Position numbers and translations under genes: made by a program. A stretch of 64,000 nt of DNA from Rugalucina vietnamica (lineage: Eukaryota > Mollusca > Bivalvia > Lucinida > Lucinidae), in contig OZ024882.1 of NCBI GenBank assembly GCA_964017185.1, positions 37,434,488 to 37,498,487 of the forward strand. The letters are read 5' to 3'. Below are positions 24,801-39,800 of this stretch, in pieces. The notes under the pieces were generated by a model, which had not been told where the DNA came from, did no database searches, and saw only the letters and a list, made by a program, of their open reading frames with translations. Each line of letters opens with the position of its first letter. Within the stretch, counting starts at the first letter, position 1.

Positions 24801-27800
24801 AGGCCGATTCATAGTTAACATTCATATAGTGTTTATACCAATAATTATCATTATTTTGAATCTTTCTCATTAAATGGATTAAGTATAGGGTTATCATCTT
24901 TATTCTCTCGAAAGATAAACATCAGCGCTTTGATTTCATACACCATGTGCAATTATTTCAAATCTGTAACCCAAACATTTTATATGTTCTTTGTTCGCTT
25001 GATATGCAGTTGTTGTCGGTTTCAACCTGTTTAGTGCCTGTATGTTCGCGGTTCCTGTCAACCTGGCACAAACCAAATAAGTATAGGATATTGAGTATCA
25101 GACAAAGTAGACATACCAATGGATAGTTAAGTTCATGAAATGGATATTTTTATCTGGTGAAGTCCGTTCCCAAGTTTTGAGCCTGGTAAAAATTTGTCAC
25201 TAGGCTACAAGGGAAGAAACAGGCTCACCAGACAAGGAACTGATACAAACAAACTGACAATTTTCCTCCATTTTAATATTCACTAGGTTTCTCATGTGTA
25301 TAAACGTTTCAAGATGCCAGCAGCGAAAGTGGTGTTCATAATGTCCTGTGTTCAATTCATTGCTGTTAACACAGACACAAAGCATGCTTTCTTGTAACAA
25401 GGCTCATGATGCATCAAATGTTCTATAGAACTTTGCAAATACTGCAAGTGTTTCTATTTTGTGTACCTTTGCCTTCAATTATAACCAGAGGACCATTGGT
25501 CCTGAGAACGCTCACCTGAAGCCTGATCTTGGAGTATTAAGTCATCATGAAATGACCTTGACCTTGAATACTCACACACCTTTATTGACTTCACAAGTTG
25601 TCTGCATCTGCAAAGTTTCAGGTCTCAGGCTGCAATACGAGGGTGGTTCAGAAAGTTCTGTCATAGGTGTTATAAATTTGTTAATATACATGATAGGTTG
25701 CTGTATTATACCTTGATTGAAACGGCTACATTTCTCCTTTATAATGATGCCAAAACAATGCACGAACAAAATAAATACTTCGAAATACATGCCTTGAAAG
25801 ACACCTGGGGTAAAACCACTGGCACGTTTTCTTGAATTTGTGAATATTATTGTGTGCGTTTCATGCGTTATATCTTTATAACTTCCGATCAAATTTTCTC
25901 CAACTTTACAGTTATAAGTAATAATATATTTAGAAAAGCAATGTGACAAAAAATGCCGTTATCGATGCTATGCTGACTTTATAATAAAGCAATGTATATG
26001 ACGTCATTAAAATACGTACCCCTATAGCGTTTCTGGCACCGCTGCACCCTTATATGTGTTTGCTTTTTTATAAGTTTACTATAGAGCACACTAGGATGAA
26101 ACAATAAAATGGTTAAATGCATTTTAAGCTCCCTGGACTACGTGTAGATGTCAATAAATGTCATTTGAATTTAAACTGTATTTTTAATGTATGTACAACA
26201 AGCCAATTTCAATATTTCATTTTACTATAACTCAATTAAATTCTGCTGAATGGTTTTGATTTTTGCAGGATATATTCATCTATGTTTGAAAAATATATTG
26301 CATGGGTTATATTTTTTCGAAGTCGATTTTCTTTATATAATATTCACAAATTTAAGAAAACGTGCCAGTGGTTTACCCCTGGTGTCTTTCAAGGCATCTA
26401 TTTCGAAGTATTTATTTCTTTTCCATACATGTGATACCTCCCTCATCATCAGGGAGACTCCAGGAAATGAGCCGTAAAATTGGTATAAATTCTTCTAAAA
26501 TGTACCACTTTTTTAACAAAAATTCAAATCCTCACTGAAATGAATCAGGAATTTTCCTATATATTCTATACATTTTTCAAAAATCTCCCTGAAATGGAAC
26601 AAAAATCTCCCTGATTCCTCTTTCAGACTCATCACATGTATGCTTTTCGTGCATTGTTTTGGCATCATTATATAGGAGAAATGTAGGCCTTTCAATCAAG
26701 GCATAATACAGCAACCTATTATGTCTATTAACAAAGTTATAACACCTATGACAAAACTTTCTGAACCCCCCTCGTAGACCCAGTGATTTCTGAGAAAACC
26801 ATAATTTTAATTTTGATATTTAAATGACCTTGGGTCAAGGGTCAAGGTCAACAAATGACCTTGGCCTTCATTAATTACTTACCTTCATTGACTCCATTAG
26901 TTGTCTGCATCTAGCAACTTTCAGGTCGCAGGCTGCAATAGTTTCCAAAATATTCATTGTTTTCGCCTTTTCCCATGTAAAAGCCTATGTTTCCAAAATT
27001 GACCTTGCCGTAAAATAGGTCAAGGTCATCCTAGGGTCATAATTTCTACAAACTATGATGGGCTGGAGTCCCAAATGCTACATACCAAGTTTCACGTAAA
27101 TTGGCCAACCGGTTCTGGAGAAGAAGATTTTTGAGTTTTTATCATAGTTGGGCATGGCGTCCATCTTGGTCATGTGACCCAAATTTCGCGATCACACTTT
27201 CGTTCCCCCTACCCATGGACGCTCCACATAAAATTTCACTTTGATTGGCCAAGCAGTTTCAGAGAAGATCTTTGAAAAGTGTGTATGGACGACAGACTGG
27301 CCAAGGTCAAGAGATGACCTTGACCTAAATTAATCACATACCTTCATCTACTCCATTAGTTGTTTGCAGGTCTCAGGCTGCAACAGTTTTCAAAAAATCC
27401 ACAGTTTTCACTTTTCCCATGTAAAAGCCTATGTTTCCAAAATTGAAATTGCCGTAAAATAGGTCAAGGTCATCCTAGGGTCATCATTTGATCAAACTAT
27501 GATGGGCTGGAGTCTCAAATGCTACATACCAAGTTCCATGAAAATCGGCCTGCCGGTTCTGGAGAAGAAGATTTTTGAGTAGTTTTTACCATATTTGGGC
27601 GTGGCAGCCATCTTGGTCATGTGACCTGGATTTCGCGATCAAACTTTCGTCTCCCCTATCCATGGATGCTCCACATAAAATTTCACTTTAATTGGCCAAG
27701 CAGTTTCAGAGAAGAAGATCTTTGAAAAGTGTGTATGGACGACAGACAGGCCAAGGTCAAGAGATGACCTTGACCTAAATTAATAACACCTTCATCTACT

Positions 27801-30800
27801 CCATTGGTTGCTTGCATCTACCACTTTTCAGGCCTCAGGCTGCAATAGTTTTCAAAAAATCCATAGTTTTCACTTTTTCCCGTGTAAAAGCCTATGTTTC
27901 CAAAATTGACATTGCCGTAAAATAGGACAAGGTCATCCTATGGTCATCATTTGATCAAAGTCATCCTATGGTCATCATTTGATCAAACTATGATGGGCTG
28001 GAGTCCCAAATGCTACATAAGAAGTTTCATGAAAATCGGCCAACCGGTTCTGGAGAAGATTTTTGAGTGTTTTTTACCATATATGGGCGTGGCAGCCATC
28101 TTGGTCATGTGACCTGGATTTTGCAACCAAACTTTCGTCTCCCCTACCCATGGATGCTCCACATAAAATTTCACTTTGATTGGCCAAGCAGTTTCAGAGA
28201 AGAAGATCTTTGAAAAGTGTGTATTGACGACAGACTGGCCAAGGTCAAGAGATGACCTTGACCTAAATTAATCACATACCTTCATCTACTCCATTAGTTG
28301 TTTGCATCTACCACTTTTCAGGCCTCAGGCTGCAATAGTTTTCAAACAATCCATAGTTTTCACTTTTTCCCATGTAAAAGCCTATGTTTCCAAATTTGAC
28401 CTTGCCGTAAAATAGGTCAAGGTCATCCAAGGGTCATCATTTTATCAAACTATGATGGGCTGAAGTCCCCGATGCTACATACCAAGTTTCGTGGAAATCG
28501 GCCCACCGGTTCTGGAGAAGAAGATTTTTGAAGGGTTTTTACCATATATGGGCGTGGTGGCCATCTTGGTCATGTGACCTGGATTTCGCAATCAAACTTG
28601 AAATGCCACTACCCAAGGAGGCTCCACATAAAATTTCAACTAGATCGGCCAAGCGGTTTCAGAGAAGAAGATCTTGTGGACGACGACGGACGGACGGACG
28701 CCGGATCATGGCCATCCTGTAAGCTTACCTTGTGAGCCTTCGGCTCAGGTGAGCTTACAATAAAGTAAATGTCTGAACACAGTATTTTTTCATGAAAAAA
28801 AATGACATCGAAAAGCTGCTGCATACCTTATAACGGAAATATTCCGCGTCGCCAAATTTTCGCAAATATACATCAAAAACACTAGCATTATTATAATCAT
28901 TATCTATGACTATGAACCTATAAATAGCTATGAATGGTGACTAGGACAGCTGTAGACTCCTAGAACTAGGATCACAGGCCAAGACAGAAATATCTCAAGG
29001 TGATGGGTTAGACTGTGGTGTTTTGACAGGTATGTAGTTTACCTGCCAGGTTGAGTAGATGTGAGAACCAGTTGATTCTGTCATCAAGGTGTTCCTGCAT
29101 TGTGTTGACAGTAGATAAGAGGTGTGACACTGTGCTATTGATCTTCTTCATGTTATCATACATCAGACTATAGTGAGACAACAGCTCCTTGTGATTCTTC
29201 ATTAGATACTTTGAACTTTCATCTATAAATAAATGCACACAATTTTTCAGTCATTTTGGGATAGCTCACAATAAATTGCTGGGCATTAGAAATTAGAAGT
29301 TCCATGCTCAGGTACATATGAGGGTGTTCTTTAATTCTTGTCAACTACTCGTTTTCTCCTAAACCAGCATCCGTCCCAGAGGAAAATTACTTGACAGTTA
29401 TAAATATGTTCCTTGCGATATTGTTTGTTTGTATTGAGGCTTAACGTCCCAGTCAACTTTTTTTCAGTCATGTTGGGACGGAGCCAATGCTTCATGGGTT
29501 TGACCACTGACCAGTACTGTAGGGAGTTAATGTGTCTTGCTCAAGGACACAACACGGTGCCACTTGTGGGAATCGAAGCCAGGACTTCTCAATTCGGAGC
29601 ATAACGCTCTACCACTATGCCACCTCATTCCCTCTTGCGACACTGATTTTAAGATGATACAATTAATCATTGCAAACTGAGTCTCTAAAGAGGGGCACCT
29701 TTATGACACTGCATACACATTTCAGCCAGTCCCAATAGACAGCATAATGTTTGAATTAAAATGGTTAGAAGAATGATTTTATACTTGTGCAGTCTTCATT
29801 ACCTTCGTATGAGATACTAGGGTGGGTCAGAAAGTTCTGTCATAGGTGTTATAACTTTGTTAATAGACATGATAGGTTGCTGTATTATACCTAGATTGAA
29901 AGGGCTACATTTCTCCTTTATAATGATGCCAAAATAATGCACAAAAAAAATAAATAATTTGAAATAGACACCTTGAAAGACAACTGGGGTAAAACCACTG
30001 GCATGTTTTCTTGAATTTGTGAATATTGTTGTGTGCGTTTCAGATGTCAGTAAATGCCCTTTGAATTTACACTGTAATTTTAATGTACGTACAACAAGCC
30101 AATTTCAATATATCATTTTACAATAACTCAATTAAATTCAGTTGAATGATTTTGATTCTTGCAGGATATATTCATCTATGTCTGAAAAATATATTGCATT
30201 GATTATATTTTTGTCAACGTCGTTTTTCTTTAAAGTATTGCATAGTTTTCTTTAAACTATGATAGTGTGTGAGAGTCATGTCTTTTCGAGTTATATATTT
30301 GATTTCATTGACGAACAGCAACACAAAATTTTTGCCACATGTTATAGCCAGAAAATGGTCTTTCATATATGGTTCTTTTTTAATGTAAGTTACTGGGAAA
30401 TAAAGGGAGTGACAGAACTTTTTTACCAGCCCTTGTATACACTACTACAGAAACTTTGACCTAAACTTCAACACAAATTCTACCGAACGAACTTACGGAC
30501 AAAAAGACGAAAACTGTAAACGCCGTCAGTATAAATGCTGGGGGTATAACAAGGTTTGACTGCTTGCAGAAATTATAGTTTATACATCATTCAGAAACCA
30601 AAACAGAATGTTAAAAGTTACGTGTAACATGCATATATGAAAAACCGACGTTGCCCTTACAGTGTGTGCACAAACAATAGTAGTGTTTCCTCTTAAAGAT
30701 ACAGAATCTGATTATCAATCCCCACCAATGAGTCTCTCAACTCCACCATGTTCCTGTAAAATCGATTATGATGGATACTGATTTCAAAACCCTTGAACAG

Positions 30801-33800
30801 TCTTATTGGTAAAAATGATATTTTACAACTGACTGTAGTATATGTACAGCTCCGTTTCATAAGTTTAGTACATACCGATTTGTTTCATGTAATGGCATAG
30901 CAGTACCCGTACTTTAAGCTTGGCCAAATTTTATTGGGTGTTTGCAGATTTGAACGGATTTCGCTAAGTCAATCCTAATACATAGAATTATTCACTGATT
31001 GTAACAATTTAGATTTTGATCGATTTATAAATACATGATAACACCTAAAATATGATAAACGAAATAACATAACTTCTGTGACACAAATATCAACTGTAAT
31101 ATTGATTTCTCACATTACAGGACAGTTTGAACTTAAACTTTATTATTCCAATAGAATGACAGAGCGTCCAGGAGACTACACCGTACATAATATTTGGTCT
31201 ACCCTATGTACAGTCGAGGTTATTGAAGCTTGAAATTTTACATCGTACTAGACTGCCTTACCTAGTTTAGACTGTCATTTCGCCATTTTGTGTCCCAGTA
31301 CCTTTTCGAGCGGCTTTCTTTGGATCAAATATTTATATTCAACTGTTTGACCAGTGCTATTTACAACAACAAACGCTTGTATGTGTAATAATTTATCAAA
31401 CGCTGACTGATTGTACAATTTGGTGTATCACGGCTATTTGGGTGCAATATTTCAAGCTTCAATAAACTTGAATATACACAGGGTAGACCAAATATTATGT
31501 TTGGTGTAGTATGCACCGGGTGATATGCCAATTTAACGATATAATCTGCTTTTGGTTAAAACTTTCTTGAAGTGTATGAAATGAATGTCAAAGTTGATAT
31601 TTGTATTCCTGAAGTTATGATATTTTGCAAGTCATTTCAATGTGTTACTTTTGATAAATCAATCGATTAAAATCTAAAATGTTACAATCAGTGAATAGTT
31701 TTATGTATTAAGTTTGGCATAACGAAATCTGTTCAAATCTGCAAACACCAGGGTTCGAAAAACCCGGGTATTAAGCCATGAAACCCAACCCAGTGGGTTT
31801 CTGCGGGTAAACCCGTATACCCACTGGGTAGCGGGTAGTGACTGATGATACTCGAGTATTGAGCAAGGTATTAAGGCATTTTAGAAATGAATGTACAAGT
31901 ATTAAACAAGATATTTGAATTTATCTCATCTGAATAACCTATTTAGTTTGTGTGAAGCAATCCCAAAAGAACAATCAGCTATCTAACCAAGCTGGCAAGA
32001 TTGCATTAGGGGTGTTTGACGATTAGACAGAATTGAAAAGATCAGAGGTTTTAACTTATCGTTGAGTTTTTTGTTGTTGTTACTAAATGGCTGATCGACA
32101 TGCACAGAAGAAAGACTTGGTCTGTGACAGACTTATGATAAGAGAATGGTGAAAGATATTTCTACTGCCATAAAAATAATCAGATAAATCTAGCTAAGTC
32201 ACATTTTACCTATAATTCATCATTTAACTACCATGCCAGATGTCATTACAGCTAGACATACAAGGCAGTCAACTAAGTGACATAAATTTAGAAAAAAACA
32301 TACAAAATAATTAGTTAACACCTCATTTTAGCAGTGCCTAAATAGGTGCCATATGGGGTATTGTTAGTCCGAGATCCAAGGTCCAAATTTTTGGTTAACC
32401 CTACACGATCTTGGCCTTAAGGTTTGATGGCTTTTTTTGAAAGATATATGATAGTAGTCTATGAAACAGGTCCGTGTATAAAAATTTAGGCCGGCGAAAG
32501 TCTTCAAAATGGCCGCCATCCAAGATGGCCGCCGAAATTAGAATTTATACAGGCTTGAGTAAAAAGCGTTTTCATTTTAGATTTTGTTACATTTAAGTGC
32601 TTTCAGTGTAGATTTTCTATAAACTCAACATTATGCTTTAGCATATTAAGTTGAATTAACCCAGTTTTGATGTTCTCATGCGTTACATACGTTACTGTAT
32701 TAATGTTACTTGCGAGAAATGAAAATATTGACTATAAGTGTTTATCTTAGTGCAATTCTTCAAAGTTTTTGAAGTGTTTATGCAAAGTGTTCCTTAAAAG
32801 ACTTGAGTAGCGTCTTGATAAAGCTTCTTTGGGTCGTTTATCTGCATTTGGTGGTCAGCCTCAGGTCTTTTATCACATAAATCAAGGTTCACTCTTGATC
32901 ACTTAATATTGTAAACTCACATATTTTGGGTAAACTCACATATTTTGGGTCTGATCATACATACAATCAACAGCTGTTGATGATTTGTTAATAAATTATA
33001 TGGATTAGAACCGCTAACTCCATTTTATAATTTTGATACCCTCAAGACGTTCCTAACTGTTACATATGTTACCTTTTTATAATATTTCCTACAAAATTAA
33101 TATATTGACTATTCTTGTTTATTTTAATGTTATTCTCTAAAGTTTTTGATTTTTTTTTTATTTAATGCATTAAAAGACATGAAAAAATATCTTTATTAAG
33201 TTAGTTTGTGTGCTTTATTTGCTCCATCCATCAGCGATGGGTCTTTAAACACATAAATCCAGGTTTAAACTTGACCCCTAAAATATTATACACTCACATA
33301 TTTGGGGTCAAACACATTGATAAAACAGCTGATGGGGTTTTATAGATTGAACATATGTAATAGAATTTTAACTCAAATGTTTTAGAGTCAAGATGTACCC
33401 AGCTGTTACATACGTTACTTTTCTAAGGAGCCTTTAACACGATTAACATTATTTCCATGTTCTGAAGATGTTGACAACTGTTACATTCATCACTTTTCTT
33501 AAATGATATATCCTACAGAATCAATATATTGACAACTGTTGTAAATGGCGTTTATATGCTCTTAGGTTATATTGATTGCATTAAAAGACATGAGAGACAT
33601 TTTGATAAAGACATTTTGGATGCGATATTTGCTTTGAACGTCAGCAATGGGTCTTTAAACATATAAATCCGTGGTTAACTAGATCACTTACATATTGTAA
33701 ACTCAAATAGTTCGGGTCGGAACACATAAATATATTTATAAGAATCTTAAACTTAATATACAAGTACATAATTTCAATGTTCTCTACGTGTACTCAACTG

Positions 33801-36800
33801 TTACATACGTTACTTTTCTATAATATTCTATACAAAAGCTCCATAGGGTCACTGAGGAGGCTTAAGTAGCCAAGCATCCCCTTTCTCAATAATATGTTAA
33901 CTGCCCTTAAAGGATCTCAATTTTATTTTTAGTTGAAGAGGACTGTGTATAGAACTTTAGACTGGGAAAGTCCTAAAAATGGGACCAATTCATTTATACA
34001 TATATGACTTACTGGATCAGATTTTACGGGAAAAGGGGTTTGTCTCCCATGAGTGTCTTTTTGTTACCTATCTGATTCAATCGTTTAAATTTTGATATGC
34101 TTAACCCACCATGTCACTTTCTTTTTTGAGTGGTATTGTCTGAAATGTATATCCAAACAGCAGATGATGATGAATAAAAAGATAAAATGTCTAAATATGA
34201 CATCATCCATAGTATGTACATTGAGAGCCATATTCTAAACATTGTTTTAATTATCTGACCCAATTTAGGCATGTGTCTTAAATTTAGACTTCCTTTGTGT
34301 AATTTTTTGAACTTGCAGTGTATTTATCTGGCTATCGTATACAATTTATAAAGGGTCACTAAAGAGGGTTCATTACCTGAAATTGCGCAGTATGGCCCAT
34401 TACTTCACCCCTTTGAGGGTGTTCACTGTTTCCAATATTTTATTCATTGCCAGAAATTGTATAATGTACCCACACTTCTCCTTTTAATTGTTTATGCCAC
34501 TTCCAAAGAATATAAAGTAAAGGGGTCAAGGTACCGAAATCGTAATCCTAGCTCGTAAAAATGCATAATAACATTGACAAATACGAGATATGTAGCCATA
34601 CAGGCATGGATCCCCAATAACAGGAGGTGTGATCAGGTGTTTGCGAAGGGTGAAATCACCTGCCCATTATAATGCACCCGCCATGTCCTTATGACTGCTT
34701 ACAAAGCCGAGAAAATTAATATCTGGTAAGAAACGAATGTCCAGTAATTGAAAGCCTTATTAATTGTTGCCAATTGGCATAAGGTCAGTCACAAGTTTAG
34801 ACGCAGCCACGCTGTAGGGATCAACAAGGTCATGGTGTCTCCGATAGAACTTTTTAAGAGTTGACACAAGCTTGGTCCTGCGATATCACCGTGACAACAA
34901 TTTGGTGGTGAGTAACTTCCTCCTATCAACAAAGTCTTCGTAGTTACAACAGGCTCTAGCATAGCGAACTAGCTGAGAGACATTTAACGTTTAACTTAAA
35001 AGTTAATAATCTGATAATGTTATAAATCTTTTGCAAAATTAATACATGTGTACCAGTTCAATCATAAAAATAATAAATCATAAAATTACTATAAACAGTT
35101 TAAAAATGAACAAAAATGGTCAAACTCTTGATTTTATGGGGATATACCAATAAGAGTAACATATGTAACAGTTAAGAACATCTACACTGTGTTAATAAAG
35201 AAAAATATTCTAACACGTAACATTATATATATATACATGTAAATATATTTAAAACAACAATATGTACATGTAATGTAAATAGTTAAGACCAAAGATTATA
35301 TGTGTTTAATACAACTAGTAGCCTCAAGTAAAGGGGAATGTTTGTTTTTAAACAAAAGTTAATGAAAACAAAACCAGTTTGATCACCAAAATGTTTTATT
35401 TGTGTTGTAGGTTAACATACCAGTCAAATAATGTTTGAGTATTGTGTTGACAGAGACATTTAACCAGATACCTTTAGCTTAACTAGCTTAACACATATAA
35501 GCCTGGTGTCCCTTTTATGGGACATGGGCAAACAGAATAGCCCAAGATGTGACGTTGCAGAACGCGGCATCCCATCTGGGACTATTCTGTTTGCTTAAAG
35601 AATTTTCATCGAAAGTTGAATAGAATTTAAAAATTACACCTGATGCCCCTAAGAACTGAATACTCACCAGAATGATAAAGACGGGAAAATGCATTCGTCA
35701 AATATGGGTTATGGAAATGTAACTCCGTGCCAGCATGGTTCAAAACAAGGAGCACTCGTTTAGGAGTGTGTTGCTATAATACTACACCAACATGGTCTTC
35801 AAAACTACACAAATTTACTTTGATTAAAATTGTCACAATCTTTTATAAAGAAAATACAAGATAGGCTTTCATTAACAGAAATCGGGACCATTAAACAAAC
35901 AAGATTAGGCAAATAATGATTTTATATGGGATTATGGGATATCCTATGACAAGTAACATATGTATCAGTTGTCAACATCTTGAGAACATAGAGAACATTC
36001 AAATATAATTGGAGGTAAATGTGCTATAATTCATAAAAAAATTCAGCAGCTGTTGAAATTTTGTGTGTTAAGAACCCAAATGTATCAGTATTCAGTGATC
36101 GAGTTGAACCTTTATTTAAGCCTTCAAAAAACATGCTGCTGACCAACAAAAGCAGAAAAAAAACACCAAACAATGGCTATAGCAAGACACCCCTCGTGTT
36201 TTGTAAAAATATTAATGCAAAAATACACAAAAACTTTAAAGATTAACACTAAAATATACAGTAACAATGGATATTATGATTTTGTAGCATGTAACATTAA
36301 TGGTGTAACGTATGTAACATGTGAGAACATCAAAATCGTCCTAAATCAAATTAATTTAAAAATGCAAATTACTATTTTATGTTTTATTGATAAAACATAA
36401 GTAGTTGTTCAATTAATGTATTCAAACCCAAAATATGTGAATTTATGATATTTTAGTGATCAAGTGTGAACCCGGATTTATGCGTTCAAAGACCCATTGT
36501 TGACTTAAGTGTTAAGATTATGTATCTAAAATTGCTTTATATAGATGTTCCTTATGTCTTTCACTGCACTAAATACAAAAACACACTTAAACCTTTAAAT
36601 GATACCACTCAAAGAAACAATAACAGCCAATCTATCATTTAATGGCAGATAGCGTTAAAAAGTAATGTATGTAACACATGAGAACATACAAACTGTGTTA
36701 AATAAACTTAATATGCTTCAACATATGTTGATTTAATGAAAACCAACACTGAATGCAGTTAAATGTAACAAAATCTAAAATGAAAAAGTTTATTACACAA

Positions 36801-39800
36801 ACCTGTACAATTCCTAATTTTGGCGGCCATCTTGGATGGCGGCCATTTTGAAGACTTTCGCCGGCCTAAATTTTTATACACGGACCTGTTTCACAGACTA
36901 CTACCATATATCTTTCAAAAAAAGCCATCAAACCTTAAGGCCAAGATCGTGTAGGGTAAACCAAAATTTTGACATCTCCTGGATTTTGGATCTCGGGCTA
37001 TGTTATAAAAGTGTTATCAACACTTCATAGAGCAATAATTTAAATAGGTGAAAACACAAACAAAGGATTAAAGCAATTGTCTATTAAATGTGAAAGACTG
37101 ATTGATGACATACTTTCATTGCTAGCTTTCATTGAAGTACAGTTCTAAAACTATCATTAGCTCCTACTATTATTCAAAATTGATGGTGTCATGGAATTTT
37201 AGTGGATGTAATATAAGGTACACATTAGTAGTAAATTTTACTTAATTGTATGTTTTTAAAGAAAAGAAAAAAATATTTTTTTTTTGTCTGTCAAATTACT
37301 GTAAAATACACAAATGTATACATCAAAAATAGTGAGGACCCACTAAGTACCCACTTTTTCAAAATAAGGCTTAAAGCCCAACCCGGGTTTACCCGGGTAA
37401 AACCCATGGGTAAACCCGGGGAGATATGGGCACTTCGAACCCTGGCAAACACCCAATAACGTTTGGCCAAGCTTCAAGTACGGGTATTGCTATGCCATTA
37501 CTTATGAAACAAATCGGTATGTACTAAACTTATGAAACGGAGCTGTATAGTTCTACCATAACTAGAAAAAGTGCCTTGAGAGGCACGTATACCCCCGGCT
37601 GGTAGCCACCAAGCCCCTTCCCTACCCCCTACCTAAACAACCCGGCACATGCTCACCTGACATTGAACATCACATCACCAATGAAAAACAGTACCCTTAT
37701 CAAGTACATTTTAGAAACCACCAAGCCCCCTTCCCCACCCCCTACCTAAACAACCTGGCACATGCTCACCCCTGACATTGAACCTCACATCACCAATGAA
37801 AGACAGTACCCTTATCAAGTACATTTTAGAAACCACCAAGCCCCCTTCCCCACCCCCTACCTAAACAACCTGGCACATGCTCACCCCTGACATTGAACCT
37901 CACATCACCAATGAAAGACAGTACCCTTATCAAGTACATTTTAGAAATAAGCAGTGCAAAGTACATGTACTTTACATACAAACATGGGGAAGTGTAGTTT
38001 TAGAATGACATATCTATTTTAGAGTGGTATACAGAGCTGACGTGTATACCCAATCTAGGACATAAGCGCGGACATTTTGGGTCAGGTCCTCAGTCCTAGA
38101 TTGAAATGAAAGTAGAATGTCATTCTTAAAAAAAAAAAAAAAAAAAAAAGTCCTAGATCTTGACCTCAGGTCCCACCCCCACCCCATGCATGGACCAGTG
38201 GGCCTAGCCCTTATGTGGTACCTATGTTGTGTTGTAAGCATGAAAGCTTTCTAATACATGGTTGTCAAGATATAGACACACAGAATATTAATCTTGGTAA
38301 TTACTGTATTTTATGTGTCCTAGATTTTGACCTCGAGCCCCACCCCTAGAGTTTGGTGCCATGTAATTTAATTCAACCCTAAAGGGTATCTATGATCCAA
38401 ACAGGAATACATTCCTATAAGTATTTGTTAAGATATGAACTTAGAGATGAAAAAAACACTATGTAAATAGCACATTTTCAAGGTGACCTAGATTTTGACC
38501 TCTAGCCCCACCCCCGGGCATGGACCCAAGGTCCGAACTAACAGAAACAAAGCAAACCCTATAGGGTACCTATGGTTAAAATATGAATGGTTTCTGATCA
38601 TTGGTTCATGAGATATACATCACCAGTGAAACTTAAACCAAAACTTTGACCCAAAGTAAAGGTGACCTAGATTTTGACCTCTAGCCCCACCCCCGGGCAT
38701 GAACCCAGGGTCCAAACTCATAGAAACAAAGCAAACCCTATAGGGTACCTATGGTCCAAATATGAATAGTTTCTGACCATTGGTTCATGAGATATACACC
38801 TCTAGAGAAACTTTAACCAAAACTTTGACATAAATTCTACGAACGTTCCGGAATTACGAACGAAGAAACGAACTAACGAACGAACATACGAACGGACGAA
38901 CGGAAAAGCGAAAACTATATATCCGTCGGCATAAATGCCGGGGGTATAATTAATATGCAGCGACGTGATCATATTTGTGTGTTCATACCCAGTTTGTGCA
39001 GGGACATGTTAATACATGAGGGTTGATCCTATGTTTGTGTGTGTGTACCCAGTTTGTGCAGGGATGTGTTAATGCATGAGGGTTGATCGTATGTTTGTGC
39101 GTACGTACCCAGTTCTACCATAGTTCACATACAGGGACGTGATCATGCATGAGGGTTGATCCTTTGTCTTTGTGTACATACCTAGTTTGTAGAGAGCATC
39201 ATGTGCAGGGACATGATAATGCATGAGGGTTGATGGTATGTTTGTGTGTACCTACCCAGTTTGTGCAGGGACATGTTAATACATGAGGGTTGATCCTATG
39301 TTTGTGTGTATGTACCCAGTTTATGCAGGGATGTGTTAATGCATGAGGGTTGATCGATGTTTGTGCGTACATACCCAGTTCTACCATAGTTCATGTACAG
39401 GGACTTGATCATGCATGAGGGTTGATCCTTTGTTTTTGTGTACATACCTAGTTTGTAGACAGCATCATGTGCAGGGACGTGATAATGCATTAGGGTTGAT
39501 CATGTTTGTGTGTACTTACCAAGCTTGTTGAGAGCATCATGTGATTTGTTCTGTATGGTAGTGAGATCATCCAGTATCTTACTATGGCTCTCCAGTTGGG
39601 TGTCCTCCTGTTTCTTTAGCTGCTCTGTGGCTCTATCTACAAAACATTCCTATTTTTTAGCCCACATTCATCCAACTTATTTCTAATCATTTTGAAAAGG
39701 TACAAGTAGGCAATGATCAGGAAATGGCGCAATCAGAAAGAAATTCCCACTCCACAAACTGAGGTCGAGAAAAAATTAAAATGACACTTAGGTACTTATA

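Larger units (their letters stand above)
25486..28757. mobile_element. Pearl/HINE-like element A2 in intron 6, with nested mariner
   Basis: Begins cagaggaccattggtcctga and ends with gacggacggacg, hairpin gagccttcggctc, ctcaggtgagctta. The core has ~450- to 490-bp units ('gatgaccttgacctaaatta' at about 27311, 27761 and 28252). A mariner-like element (25638-26774) interrupts the first unit. Confidence 0.8.
30847..37545. mobile_element. Tc1-like foldback element S (~1 kb) split by a 5.7-kb hAT insertion
   Basis: TIR cagctccgtttcataagttt with TA at 30845-30846 and 37546-37547. The arms run 30847 to about 31260 and about 31446-31748 continuing at 37453-37545. Without the insertion it is about 995 bp. 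No transposase ORF. Confidence 0.85.
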
